Positions 36,953 through 45,690 of a stretch of 64,000 nt of DNA are shown piece after piece. Position 1 is the first letter of the stretch. Each line of letters opens with the position of its first letter. Origin of the DNA: Alphaproteobacteria bacterium (GTDB lineage: Bacteria; Pseudomonadota; Alphaproteobacteria; UBA828). A program made the translations under genes and the position numbers. A model generated the notes under the pieces. It made no database searches. It saw only the letters and a list, made by a program, of their open reading frames with translations, and had not been told where the DNA came from. The stretch is taken from positions 1 to 64,000 of the forward strand of contig WTGU01000146.1 in NCBI GenBank assembly GCA_011523425.1. The letters are read 5' to 3'.

Positions 36953-38457
36953 TGGCCCGCGCCGCCCGCCAGCCCCCGGCCCTGATGTTCCAGGGCACCG
37001 GCTCCAACGTGGGGAAGTCCCTGCTGGTGGCCGGGCTCTGCCGCGCCTATGCCAAGCGCGGCCTCGCCGTCCGCCCCTTCAAGCCGCAGAACATGTCCAA
37101 CAACGCGGCGGTGACGGCGGACGGGCGCGAGATCGGCCGGGCCCAGGCGCTGCAGGCGCGTGCCGCCGGCACAGGTGCTGTCGTCGACATGAACCCGGTG
37201 CTGCTCAAGCCCGAGAGCGAGCAGGGCGCCCAGGTGGTGGTCCAGGGCACGGTCGGCAGCAGCGCGGACGCGCGCCGCTATCACGCGATGAAGCCCGAGC
37301 TGATGCCGCGCGTGCTGGAGAGTTTTTCGCGCCTCGGCCGGGGCGCCGACTTGATCCTGGTGGAAGGCGCGGGCAGCCCGGCGGAGGTGAACTTGCGAGA
37401 GAACGACATCGCCAACATGGGCTTCGCCGAGGCTGCGCGGGTGCCCGTGGCGCTGGTGGGGGACGTGGACCGGGGCGGCGTGATCGCGAGCCTGGTCGGC
37501 ACGGCGGCATTGCTGCCGGCGGCAGAGCGCGCGCTGACCAAGGGTTTCCTCATCAACAAGTTTCGGGGCGATGCCACGCTGTTCGACGACGCCAACACGA
37601 TCATCGAGCGGGAGACCGGGTGGCTGTCGCTCGGCCTCGTGCCCTGGTTCGAGGCGGCCCGGCTGCTCCCTGCCGAGGACAGCGCGAGCCTCGATTCCGC
37701 GCCGGTTGTTTCTGCGGCGACGCCCGCGCCCGCGACCGGGCGTGCGATCAGGATCGCCGTCCCCCGTCTGCCGCGCATCTCCAACACCGACGATCTCGAT
37801 CCCCTCCGCGCCGAGCCCGACGTCGTGCTCGACCTGGTGCCGCCGGGCCGGGCGCTGCCGGGAGACGCCGACCTGGTGCTGCTGCCGGGCAGCAAGGCGA
37901 CGCGGGCCGACCTCGCGGCGCTGCACGCCGAGGGCTGGGCGCTCGACATCGCCGCGCACGTGCGCCGTGGCGGCTGGGTGGTGGGCCTCTGCGGCGGCTA
38001 CCAGATGCTGGGCCGCCGCGTCGCCGACCCGGCGGGCATCGAGGGGCCGCCGGGGGAGACGCCGGGGCTCGGCCTGCTCGATGTCGAGACGGTGATGAGC
38101 GCGCAGAAGCGCCTCGTCACCGCAAAGGGCCGGGCCTGCGACGGCGGCGAGGCGGTCGCCGGCTACGAGATGCACATGGGGGAGACCGCGGGGCCCGACA
38201 CCGCGCGGCCGATGCTGGCACTCGCGAGCGGGCCGGACGGCGCCTGCGCGGAGAGCGGCCGGGTCATGGGCTGCTATCTGCACGGGCTCTTCGCCGCCGA
38301 CGGCTTCCGCCGGGGCTTCCTCGCCAGGCTGCGCCGGCGGGAGACGGCCGGGATCGCCTACGAGGCGGTCGTGGAGAAGACGCTGAACGACCTCGCCGCC
38401 CATCTCGAGGCCCATCTCGACCTCGACCGCCTGCTGGAGATCGCCCGTGCGCGCTGA
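36952..38457 (+). CDS. cobQ: Cobyric acid synthase
   Basis: CobQ amidates four carboxylates of adenosylcobyrinate a,c-diamide using glutamine. The 501-residue product has a dethiobiotin-synthetase-like N-terminal domain ([18 protein letters not shown], 12-29; [14 protein letters not shown]) and a C-terminal class I glutamine amidotransferase domain. The nucleophile Cys lies in [11 protein letters not shown] (near 347) and the histidine in GCYLHGLFA. The ATG overlaps the cobO stop. Last gene of the riboswitch-led plus-strand run, convergent with cbiB 20 bp away. Confidence 0.96.
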   Translation: MARAARQPPALMFQGTGSNVGKSLLVAGLCRAYAKRGLAVRPFKPQNMSNNAAVTADGREIGRAQALQARAAGTGAVVDMNPVLLKPESEQGAQVVVQGTVGSSADARRYHAMKPELMPRVLESFSRLGRGADLILVEGAGSPAEVNLRENDIANMGFAEAARVPVALVGDVDRGGVIASLVGTAALLPAAERALTKGFLINKFRGDATLFDDANTIIERETGWLSLGLVPWFEAARLLPAEDSASLDSAPVVSAATPAPATGRAIRIAVPRLPRISNTDDLDPLRAEPDVVLDLVPPGRALPGDADLVLLPGSKATRADLAALHAEGWALDIAAHVRRGGWVVGLCGGYQMLGRRVADPAGIEGPPGETPGLGLLDVETVMSAQKRLVTAKGRACDGGEAVAGYEMHMGETAGPDTARPMLALASGPDGACAESGRVMGCYLHGLFAADGFRRGFLARLRRRETAGIAYEAVVEKTLNDLAAHLEAHLDLDRLLEIARAR

Positions 38458-38476
38458 TGCCTGCGCACGTCCGCGC

Positions 38477-39475
38477 TCAGCCCGCGCCGAGCGCCCAGCC
38501 GGCGGCAATGGCGGCGGCCAGCACCGCGACCAGCGCGCAGGCGGCCGCGAAGAGGCGCGTCGCGCGCCTCACGTCCGCCGCCTGCGCCGCCGTCCGTCCG
38601 TCGCCGAGCCAGGCCGTATCGGCCGCGGCGTGGTCGCCGTAGTCGCGGGGGCCCAGCAGGGCGAGCCCGAGCGCGCCTGCCATGGCGGCCTCGGGCCAGC
38701 CGGCGTTGGGCGAGCTGTGCAGGCGCGCATCGCGCAGCATGGTGCGGAAGGCCCGGTCGCCGGCGGCGCCGGGAATGGTCAGGGCGGCAAGGGCGATCAG
38801 CGCGCCCGCGATGCGGGCGGGCACCAGGTTCGCGAGGTCGTCGAGGCGGGCCGCGGCGCGGCCGAAGGCATGGTGGCGGGCGGAGCGATGGCCGATCATG
38901 CTGTCCAGCGTGTTGATCGCCTTGTAGGCGAGCAGTCCCGGCAGCCCCAGCAGCAGGTACCAGAAGGCGGGCGCCACCACGCCGTCGGAATAGTTCTCGG
39001 CGCAGCTCTCGATCGCGGCGCGGGAGATGCCCGGCTCGTCGAGCGTGCGCACGTCGCGGCCGACGATGTGGCGCACCGCCGCGCGCGCCTCATCGAGCCC
39101 GGCATCGAGGGCGCGCGCCACCCGCACCATGTGGTCGGCCATGCCGCGCTGGGCGAGCAGCACCGCCACCAGCGCTGCCTCGGCGACCCAGCCCCAGCGG
39201 AGCGCCGCGACCTGCTCGGCGACGGCCCAGCCGGCGGCGGCGCCGGCGCCCGTCACCAGCAGCACGGCCACGGCGCCGAGCACCATGCGAGCGGCATGGC
39301 CGTGGCTCTCGCGGTTCAGCGCGCGGTCGAGCAGCGCGACGAACCCGCCCATGAGCCGCACCGGGTGCGGCAGCCAGCGCGGGTCGCCGATCACGGCATC
39401 GAGCGCGAGCGCGATGAGAAGGATCACGGGTGCCGCCAGGCCAACGGGCCAGTCCGGCGCGGCGAAGAGGAGCAT
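38477..39475 (-). CDS. cbiB: Adenosylcobinamide-phosphate synthase CbiB/CobD
   Basis: CbiB/CobD attaches aminopropanol (or its phosphate) to cobyric acid in the membrane. The 332-residue product has several hydrophobic segments and the family blocks ALALDAVIGDPRWLPHPVRLMG (about 23-44), ESCAENYSDGVVAPAFWYLL (about 156-175) and AYKAINTLDSMIGHR. It is on the opposite strand to the surrounding cob genes, convergent with cobQ and divergent from cbiX. (CobD here is the Pseudomonas name, not Salmonella CobD.). Confidence 0.94.
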   Translation of the reverse strand: MLLFAAPDWPVGLAAPVILLIALALDAVIGDPRWLPHPVRLMGGFVALLDRALNRESHGHAARMVLGAVAVLLVTGAGAAAGWAVAEQVAALRWGWVAEAALVAVLLAQRGMADHMVRVARALDAGLDEARAAVRHIVGRDVRTLDEPGISRAAIESCAENYSDGVVAPAFWYLLLGLPGLLAYKAINTLDSMIGHRSARHHAFGRAAARLDDLANLVPARIAGALIALAALTIPGAAGDRAFRTMLRDARLHSSPNAGWPEAAMAGALGLALLGPRDYGDHAAADTAWLGDGRTAAQAADVRRATRLFAAACALVAVLAAAIAAGWALGAG

Positions 39476-39531
39476 CGGGCCACAATGAGAAGGGCGCGCA
39501 TGGCGGTCAATGGACGGAATGGAGGCGGGCC

Positions 39532-40509
39532 GTGAGCGCGCCGGCGGTGCTGCTCTGCGGCCATGGCAGCCGCGACGCCGGCGCGGTCGCCGAGTTCGAG
39601 CATCTTGCCAAGGTGGTTGCCCGACGCCTGCCGGCGCGGCGGGTGAGCCACGGCTTCCTCGAGTTCGCGCGTCCCACCATCGGCACTGCGCTGGAGGCGC
39701 TGCGCGAAGACGGCGCCCGCGCCATCGACGCGATACCCGGCATGCTGTTCGCCGCAGGCCACGCCAAGAACGACATCCCGTCGGTGCTGAACGGCTTCGC
39801 CGCCGCCAATCCCGGGCTCGCGGTCCGCTACGGGCGGGACCTCGCGGTGGACCCGCTGCTGCTGCGGGCCGCGGCAGACCGCATCGAGGCCGCGCAGGCG
39901 CCGGGCGACGCGGGGCTCGAGGAGAGCCTCCTCGTCGTGGTCGGGCGCGGCACCTCCGACCCGGACGCCAACGGCAACGTCGCCAAGGTCGCCCGCATGC
40001 TGTGGGAGGGCATGGGCTTCGGCTGGGCGGAGGCCTGCTACAGCGGCGTCACCACGCCGCTCGTCGGCCCGGCGCTGGAGCGGATCGCGGGCCTCGGCTT
40101 CAGGCGCATCGTGGTCTTCCCCTACTTCCTCTTCACCGGCGTGCTGGTGCAACGCATCTACGACGCCGTCGACGAGGCCGCCCGCGCCCACCCCGGCATC
40201 GCCTTCCGCAAGGCCGGCTATCTCAACGATCACCCGCTGGTGGTGGACGCCTTCCTCGCTCGCATCGCCGAGATCGCAGACGGCGAGAACCGCATGAACT
40301 GCCAGCTCTGCAAGTACCGCGAGCAGATCATCGGCCACGAGGGCGATCTCGGCGCGCCCCAGGTCGGCCACCATCACCACGTGGAGGGCATCGGCACCGA
40401 TGCGGACCGTGCCGGCGACCACGGCCATCATCACCACCACCACGGCGACGGCCACCACCACGCGCACGACCACGGAAGGGGCGGACATGGCGGCCACGAG
40501 CGCGGCTGA
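39532..40509 (+). CDS. cbiX: CbiX-like sirohydrochlorin chelatase with His-rich tail
   Basis: A 325-residue chelatase of the CbiX/SirB group, which inserts cobalt or iron into tetrapyrroles. The N-terminal half opens AVLLCGHGSRDAGAVAEFEHLA (active-site His11), and a second chelatase unit begins ESLLVVVGRGTSDPDANGNVAK. A CQLCKY motif follows near residue 264. The C-terminal ~45 residues are very His-rich (more than 15 His, including a run of six), probably a metal reservoir. The GTG at 39532 follows GGAGGCGGG. In an operon with late cobalt insertion (cobN) the role could be iron for siroheme or cobalt storage; this is not settled. Confidence 0.85.
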   Translation: MSAPAVLLCGHGSRDAGAVAEFEHLAKVVARRLPARRVSHGFLEFARPTIGTALEALREDGARAIDAIPGMLFAAGHAKNDIPSVLNGFAAANPGLAVRYGRDLAVDPLLLRAAADRIEAAQAPGDAGLEESLLVVVGRGTSDPDANGNVAKVARMLWEGMGFGWAEACYSGVTTPLVGPALERIAGLGFRRIVVFPYFLFTGVLVQRIYDAVDEAARAHPGIAFRKAGYLNDHPLVVDAFLARIAEIADGENRMNCQLCKYREQIIGHEGDLGAPQVGHHHHVEGIGTDADRAGDHGHHHHHHGDGHHHAHDHGRGGHGGHERG

Positions 40510-41155
40510 CTATCAGCGCGACCCGGACGGCATCACGCGGCGCTCCTTCGCCATCATCCGGCAGGAGACCGACGTGAGCGCGCTGCCGCCGGGTCTCGCG
40601 GACGTCGCCTATCGCATGGTGCACGCGTGCGGCATGACCGATCTCGTGGCGGATCTCGCCTTCTCGGCCGACGTGGCGGAGAAGGCGCAGAGCGCGCTCG
40701 CCGCCGGCGCCCCCATCCTCGCCGATTGCCGGATGGTGGCGGCGGGCATCTCGCGTGCGAGGCTCGGGGCCGGCAACGACGTGGTCTGCACCCTCGGCGC
40801 GCCGGGCCTGCCCGCGCGCGCGGCGGCGGCGGGCACCACGCGCTCGGCGGCGGCGGTGGACCTCTGGCAGCCGCAACTCGCCGGCGCGCTCTGCGTGATC
40901 GGCAATGCGCCGACCGCACTCTTCCGCCTGCTCGAGCTGGTGGCCGAGGGCGCGCCCCGGCCGGCGGCGGTGATCGCGACGCCGCCCGGCTTCGTCGGCG
41001 CGAGCGAGGCCAAGGTGCTGCTTGCGGACGGGCGACACGGCCTCCCCTTCCTCACCCTGCTGGGCCGGCGGGGCGGCAGCGCCGTGGCGGCGGCGGCGGT
41101 GAACGCGCTCGCTGCCGAACTTCCGCCTGCGTGCGAGGCCGAGGGCGGGCCATGA
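40487..41155 (+). CDS. cobH: Precorrin-8X methylmutase
   Basis: CobH moves a methyl group from C-11 to C-12 of precorrin-8X to form hydrogenobyrinate. The 222-residue product has ITRRSFAIIRQE near 16-27, the catalytic histidine in YRMVHACGM (His46) and the IGNAPTALFRLLEL and ATPPGFVGASEAK segments. The ATG at 40487 lies 23 bases inside the end of cbiX; the longer frame upstream is the His-rich tail read in another frame. Its stop overlaps the cobL start (ATGA). Confidence 0.95.
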   Translation: MAATSAADYQRDPDGITRRSFAIIRQETDVSALPPGLADVAYRMVHACGMTDLVADLAFSADVAEKAQSALAAGAPILADCRMVAAGISRARLGAGNDVVCTLGAPGLPARAAAAGTTRSAAAVDLWQPQLAGALCVIGNAPTALFRLLELVAEGAPRPAAVIATPPGFVGASEAKVLLADGRHGLPFLTLLGRRGGSAVAAAAVNALAAELPPACEAEGGP

Positions 41156-42360
41156 GCGCCCGGCTCACCGTGATCGGCCTCGGCGAGGAGGGCACGGACG
41201 CGCTCTCGCCGGCGGCCCGCGCGCTGATCGGGCAGGCCGAGGTGCTGGTGGGCGGCGCGCGGCATCTCGCCATGATTCCGGACGGCCCGGCCCGCCGGCT
41301 CACCTGGCGCACGCCGCTCGCGGCGACCATGGACGAGATCCGCGCGCTCCGGGAGAAGCGCATCGTCGTGCTGGCGACCGGCGATCCCTTCTGCTTCGGC
41401 ATCGGCACGGCGCTCCGCCGCGCCTTCCCCGAGGACGAGATCGAGACGATTCCGGCGCCGTCCGCCTTCAGCCTCGCCCGCGCCCGCCTCGGCTGGAGCG
41501 CGGACGAGACCGTGGGCGTGACGCTGCACGGGCGCCCGCTGGAGACCGTCCGCGCCTTCCTCGCGCCGGGGCAGCGGCTTCTCGTGCTCTCCCACGACGG
41601 GGCCACGCCTGCAGCCCTCGCGGCCGAGCTGACCGGGGTGGGCTACGGCGCCAGCCAGCTCACCGTGTTCTCCCACATGGGCGGCCCCGGCGAGGCCTGC
41701 GTCAGCGAGCGGGCCGAGCGCTGGCGGGAGCCGCGGGTGCCGGACCTCAACACCGTCGCTGTGGAATGCCGGGCAGACGGCCGGGTGAAGCGTTTCTGGG
41801 GCGCGCCGGGCCTGCCCGACCGCGCCTTCGAGAACGACGGGCAGCTCACCAAGCGCGAGATCAGGCTGCAGACCGTGAGCGCGCTGGACCCGCGCCCCCG
41901 CGCGCTGCTCTGGGACGTGGGCGCGGGCTCGGGCTCCGTCGCGATCGAATGGCTGCTCGGCGAGCGTACCGCGAACGCCGTCGCCGTCGAGCGGGACGCG
42001 GAGCGCTGCGCCCGCATCGCCCGCAATGCATCGGCGCTGGGGGTGCCGCGCCTCGCGGTCCAGGCCGGCGAGGCGCCGGCGGCGCTGGAGGGCCTGGCGG
42101 CGCCGGACGCGGTCTTCATCGGCGGCGGGCTCACGGCGGACGGTCTGGTCGAGACCTGCTGGAAGAGGCTCGCCCCCGGCGGTACGCTCGTGGCCAACGC
42201 CGTCACCGTCGCCGGCGAGGCCGTGCTCGCGGACTGGTGCGCCCGCCACGAGGGCACGCTGACGCGCCTTGCGGTCTCCCGCGCGCGCCCCGTGGGCCGC
42301 CACCTCGCCTGGCGGCCGCTGATGCCTGTCACCCAGCTCGCCCTGGTCAAGCGGCGATGA
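41152..42360 (+). CDS. cobL: Precorrin-6Y C5,15-methyltransferase (decarboxylating)
   Basis: CobL methylates C-5 and C-15 of precorrin-6Y and removes the C-12 acetate carboxyl. The 402-residue product is the usual fusion: an N-terminal tetrapyrrole-methylase domain (CbiE-like, LTVIGLGEEGTDALSPAARALI; VVLATGDPFCFGIGTALRR) and a C-terminal CbiT-like domain with the SAM-binding LLWDVGAGSGSVAIEWLL (about 250-267). The ATG overlaps the cobH stop, and the stop overlaps the cobI start. Confidence 0.95.
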   Translation: MSARLTVIGLGEEGTDALSPAARALIGQAEVLVGGARHLAMIPDGPARRLTWRTPLAATMDEIRALREKRIVVLATGDPFCFGIGTALRRAFPEDEIETIPAPSAFSLARARLGWSADETVGVTLHGRPLETVRAFLAPGQRLLVLSHDGATPAALAAELTGVGYGASQLTVFSHMGGPGEACVSERAERWREPRVPDLNTVAVECRADGRVKRFWGAPGLPDRAFENDGQLTKREIRLQTVSALDPRPRALLWDVGAGSGSVAIEWLLGERTANAVAVERDAERCARIARNASALGVPRLAVQAGEAPAALEGLAAPDAVFIGGGLTADGLVETCWKRLAPGGTLVANAVTVAGEAVLADWCARHEGTLTRLAVSRARPVGRHLAWRPLMPVTQLALVKRR

Positions 42361-43058
42361 GCGGGGTCCTTTCGGGCATCGGCGTCGGCCCCGGCGATCC
42401 CGACCTGATCACGCTGAAGGCGCTGAAGGCGCTCCGGCGGGCGGCCGTGGTGGCCTATCCCGCGCCGCCGGAGGGCGAGAGCCTCGCCCGCAGCATCGCC
42501 GCGCCTCACCTTCCCGGCGGGCAGGAGGAGATCGCCATCCGCATGTCGCTGGAGCCCGCACGCTTCCCCGCGGCGGAGGTCTACGACGAGGCCGCGGCGA
42601 CGCTGGGGCTGCGGCTGGAGGCGGGCCACGACGTGGCGGTGCTGTGCGAGGGCGATCCCTTCGTCTACGGCTCCTTCCTCTATCTCTTCGAGCGCCTGGC
42701 CGGGCGCCACCGGGTGGAGGTGATCCCCGGCGTCTCCTCGCCCATGGCGTGCGCCGCCGCGCTCGGCCTGCCGCTGGCGGCGCGCAACGACGTGCTGGCC
42801 CTGATCCCGGCGCCCCTCGATGCCCAGCGGCTCACCGCCCAGCTCGCCAACTGCGAGGCGGCGGCGATCGTCAAGCTGGGCCGCCATCTGGAGAAGGTGC
42901 GCCGCGTGCTGGCGGGGCTCGGCCTGCTGGAGCGCGCGCACTACGTCGAGCGCGCCTCCATGGCGGCCGAGCGGGTGCTGCCGCTGGCGGCGGTCGAGCC
43001 GCCCGCCCCCTACTTCTCCATGGCGATCGTCCACAGGCGGGGCGCGGCATGGCGGTGA
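42357..43058 (+). CDS. cobI: Precorrin-2 C20-methyltransferase
   Basis: CobI methylates C-20 of precorrin-2, the branch-point step from siroheme to cobalamin. The 233-residue product has the tetrapyrrole-methylase opening GIGVGPGDPDLITLKALKAL (7-26), VAVLCEGDPFVYGSFLYLFERL and VIPGVSSPMACAAALGLPL. The start overlaps cobL by four bases and the end overlaps the cbiG-cobJ gene by ten. Confidence 0.95.
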   Translation: MSGVLSGIGVGPGDPDLITLKALKALRRAAVVAYPAPPEGESLARSIAAPHLPGGQEEIAIRMSLEPARFPAAEVYDEAAATLGLRLEAGHDVAVLCEGDPFVYGSFLYLFERLAGRHRVEVIPGVSSPMACAAALGLPLAARNDVLALIPAPLDAQRLTAQLANCEAAAIVKLGRHLEKVRRVLAGLGLLERAHYVERASMAAERVLPLAAVEPPAPYFSMAIVHRRGAAWR

Positions 43059-44917
43059 GCGCGCCGCCGCGCGCGCCTGCCGTGGTGATCCTCGATGCGC
43101 GCCAGGCGCAGCTCGCGCGGCGCATCGCCGCGGCGCTGCCCGGCGCCGCGGTCCACGCGCCCTCCGCCCTCGCCGGCGCGGCGGACGTCGCCTACGAGCG
43201 CCTGGGGCCGCATCTGGCCGCCGTCTTCCGGGCCGGCACGCCCATCGTCGGCATCTGCGCCGCCGGCATCCTGATCCGCCTGCTCGCGCCCCATCTCGCG
43301 GACAAGGGGGCCGAGCCGCCGGTGCTCGCGGTCGCGGACGACGGGCTGACCGTGGTGCCCCTGCTGGGCGGCCATCACGGCGCGAACCGGCTCGCCCGCA
43401 CGCTCGCCGACGCCCTCGGTGCGCATGCGGCGATCACCACCGCAGGCGATGCGGCGCTGGGCTTCGCCCTCGACGCGCCGCCCGCCGGCTGGCGGCTGGG
43501 CGCGGGCGCGCGGGTGAAGGAGGTGACCGCCGCGCTGCTCGCCGGCGAGCCGGTGCGCCTCGTGACCGAGGCCGCGAGCGCGGGCTGGCTCACCGCAGGC
43601 GGCGCCCCGTTCCGCGATACCGGCCGCCTCATGCTCCGCGTCACGGACGAGAGGGACGCGCCCGGCGACGTGGTGCTTCATCCGGGCGTGCTGGCGCTCG
43701 GCCTCGGCTGCGAGCGGGACGCGCCGCCGGCGGAGCTGGTGGCGCTCGCCGAGCGGACCCTGGCGGACGCCGGCTTGGCCCGGGAGGCGGTGGCCTGCGT
43801 CGCCACCCTCGACCTCAAGGCCGACGAGCCGGCGGTCCATGCCGTGGCGGCCGCGCTGGGGGTGCCGCTCCGCCTCTTCGATGCCGGGGCGCTGGAGCGA
43901 GAGACCCCGCGCCTCACGGCGCCCTCGGACGTGGTGTTCCGGGCCGTCGGCTGTCACGGCGTAGCGGAGGCCGCAGCACTCGCCTGCGCCGGTGCGGACG
44001 GTGCGCTCGCCTGGCCCAAGACGAAGAGCGCGCGCGGCACCTGCGCCATCGCCAGGGCGACGGGCGTGATCGACCCCGCGCGCTGCGGCCGGGCGCGCGG
44101 GCGCATCGCGATCGTGGGCCTCGGCCCCGGCGCGGCGGCGTGGCGCACGCCCGGCGCGGACGCCGCCATCGCCGGCGCCACCGATCTCGTGGGCTACGGG
44201 CTCTATCTCGACCTCGTCGGACCGCCGGCGGCGGGGTGTGCGCGCCACGCCTATCCCATCGGCGCCGAGGAAGAGCGCGCGAAGGCCGCCCTGGCGCTCG
44301 CGGCGGAGGGGCGGAGCGTCGCCCTGATCTCCTCCGGCGATGCGGGCGTCTACGGCATAGCCTCGCTCCTCTTCGAGCTGCTGGACTGCGCCGGGGGCGA
44401 CGGCGACACGCGGGGCTGGCGCGGGATCGAGCTCACGGTCGAGCCCGGCATCAGCGCGTTGCAGGCCGCCGCCGCGCGGGCCGGCGCGCCGCTCGGCCAC
44501 GACTTCTGCGCCATCTCCCTCTCCGACCTGTTGACGCCGTGGCCTGCGATCGAGCGCAGGCTCCGGGCCGCCGCCTCAGCCGACTTCGTGGTGGCGCTCT
44601 ACAACCCCGCATCGAAGCGCCGCCGCGGCCGGCTGGCGGACGCGCGCGCGATCCTCACCGCCCACCGCCCCCCCAACTGCCCGGTCGCGGTCGCGCGCAA
44701 TCTGGGCCGCGACGGCGAGCGCGTCTCGCTGACCACGCTCGCGGACCTCGCCGAGGACGATATCGACATGCTCACCATCCTCGTCGTCGGCAGCAGCCGG
44801 ACCCGACGGCTTGCACACGGCGGCCGGGCGTGGCTCTACACCCCGCGCGGCTACGCGCCCGGCGGGACAACGGGTGCGGCGCCGTGCGCGACGGGAGGCG
44901 AGGCGGAGGGCGCGTGA
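43049..44917 (+). CDS. cobJ: Bifunctional CbiG-CobJ fusion (precorrin-3B C17-methyltransferase)
   Basis: A 622-residue two-part protein. Residues 1 to about 345 are CbiG-like (GICAAGILIRLLAPHLADKGAEPPVLAVADDG and LLGGHHGANRLARTLADAL in the core; LGLGCERDAPPAEL, CbiG/CobE C-terminal domain). From about 351 it is a CobJ tetrapyrrole methylase (IAIVGLGPGAAAWRTPGA; SSGDAGVYGIASLLFEL; VEPGISALQAAAARAGAPLGHDFCAISLSDLLTP). CbiG opens the delta-lactone in the anaerobic route; CobJ contracts the ring in the aerobic one. Such fusions are known in alphaproteobacteria. cobG and cobZ are not in the window. Confidence 0.93.
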   Translation: MAVSAPPRAPAVVILDARQAQLARRIAAALPGAAVHAPSALAGAADVAYERLGPHLAAVFRAGTPIVGICAAGILIRLLAPHLADKGAEPPVLAVADDGLTVVPLLGGHHGANRLARTLADALGAHAAITTAGDAALGFALDAPPAGWRLGAGARVKEVTAALLAGEPVRLVTEAASAGWLTAGGAPFRDTGRLMLRVTDERDAPGDVVLHPGVLALGLGCERDAPPAELVALAERTLADAGLAREAVACVATLDLKADEPAVHAVAAALGVPLRLFDAGALERETPRLTAPSDVVFRAVGCHGVAEAAALACAGADGALAWPKTKSARGTCAIARATGVIDPARCGRARGRIAIVGLGPGAAAWRTPGADAAIAGATDLVGYGLYLDLVGPPAAGCARHAYPIGAEEERAKAALALAAEGRSVALISSGDAGVYGIASLLFELLDCAGGDGDTRGWRGIELTVEPGISALQAAAARAGAPLGHDFCAISLSDLLTPWPAIERRLRAAASADFVVALYNPASKRRRGRLADARAILTAHRPPNCPVAVARNLGRDGERVSLTTLADLAEDDIDMLTILVVGSSRTRRLAHGGRAWLYTPRGYAPGGTTGAAPCATGGEAEGA

Positions 44918-45672
44918 CGGTCCACTTCATCGGTGCGGGCCCCGGCGCGCCCGACCTGATCACCGTGCGCGGGCTCGCCCTGCTGCGGCGCTGCCCGGTG
45001 GTGCTCTACGCGGGCTCGCTGGTGCCGCCGCCGATCCTGGAGGAGGCGCCGACAGGTGCGCATATCGTCGACACGGCCCCGCTCGACCTCGACGCGATCG
45101 TGGCCGAGATGAGCCGGGCCGCGGACGCGGGCCACGAGGTGGCGCGGCTGCACTCGGGCGACCCCTCGCTCTACGGCGCCATCGCCGAGCAGATGCGCCG
45201 GCTCGACCGCCTCGGCATCGCCTATGACGTGACGCCGGGCGTGCCGGCCTATGCGGCGGCCGCGGCCGCGCTCCGCCAGGAGCTGACGCTGCCGGGCATC
45301 GCCCAGACCGTGATCCTGACGCGGACCGCCGTGCGGGCCTCCGCCATGCCCGAGGCCGAGAGGCTGGAGGCGCTCGCCGCCTGCGGCGGGACCCTCGCCA
45401 TCCACCTCTCCATCAACAACCTGGCCAGGGTGACGCGCGCGCTGATCCCCCACCGCGGCGTCGACTGCCCGGCCATCGTCGCCTACCGGGTGAGCTGGCC
45501 CGACGAGGCGATCGTGCGCGGGACCCTCGGCACCATCCGCGACCGGGTGAAGGGGCTGGGGCTGACGCGGACGGCGCTGATCCTCGTGGGCGAGGCGCTG
45601 GCCGCCGCGGACTTCGACGAGAGCCGGCTCTACGACCCCGCCCACCACCACGTGCTGCGCCCGCGGGGCTAG
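44914..45672 (+). CDS. cobM: Precorrin-4 C11-methyltransferase
   Basis: CobM methylates C-11 of precorrin-4. The 252-residue product starts VHFIGAGPGAPDLITVRGLALL (3-24), with VVLYAGSLVPPPIL, ARLHSGDPSLYGAIAEQMRRL and TPGVPAYAAAAAALRQELTLPG, all typical of the family. The GTG at 44914 overlaps the cobJ stop (GTGA) behind a GGAGGG site. Last gene of the second plus-strand cob run. Confidence 0.95.
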   Translation: MTVHFIGAGPGAPDLITVRGLALLRRCPVVLYAGSLVPPPILEEAPTGAHIVDTAPLDLDAIVAEMSRAADAGHEVARLHSGDPSLYGAIAEQMRRLDRLGIAYDVTPGVPAYAAAAAALRQELTLPGIAQTVILTRTAVRASAMPEAERLEALAACGGTLAIHLSINNLARVTRALIPHRGVDCPAIVAYRVSWPDEAIVRGTLGTIRDRVKGLGLTRTALILVGEALAAADFDESRLYDPAHHHVLRPRG

Positions 45673-45690
45673 GCGCGAGTCCCCCGGCTC

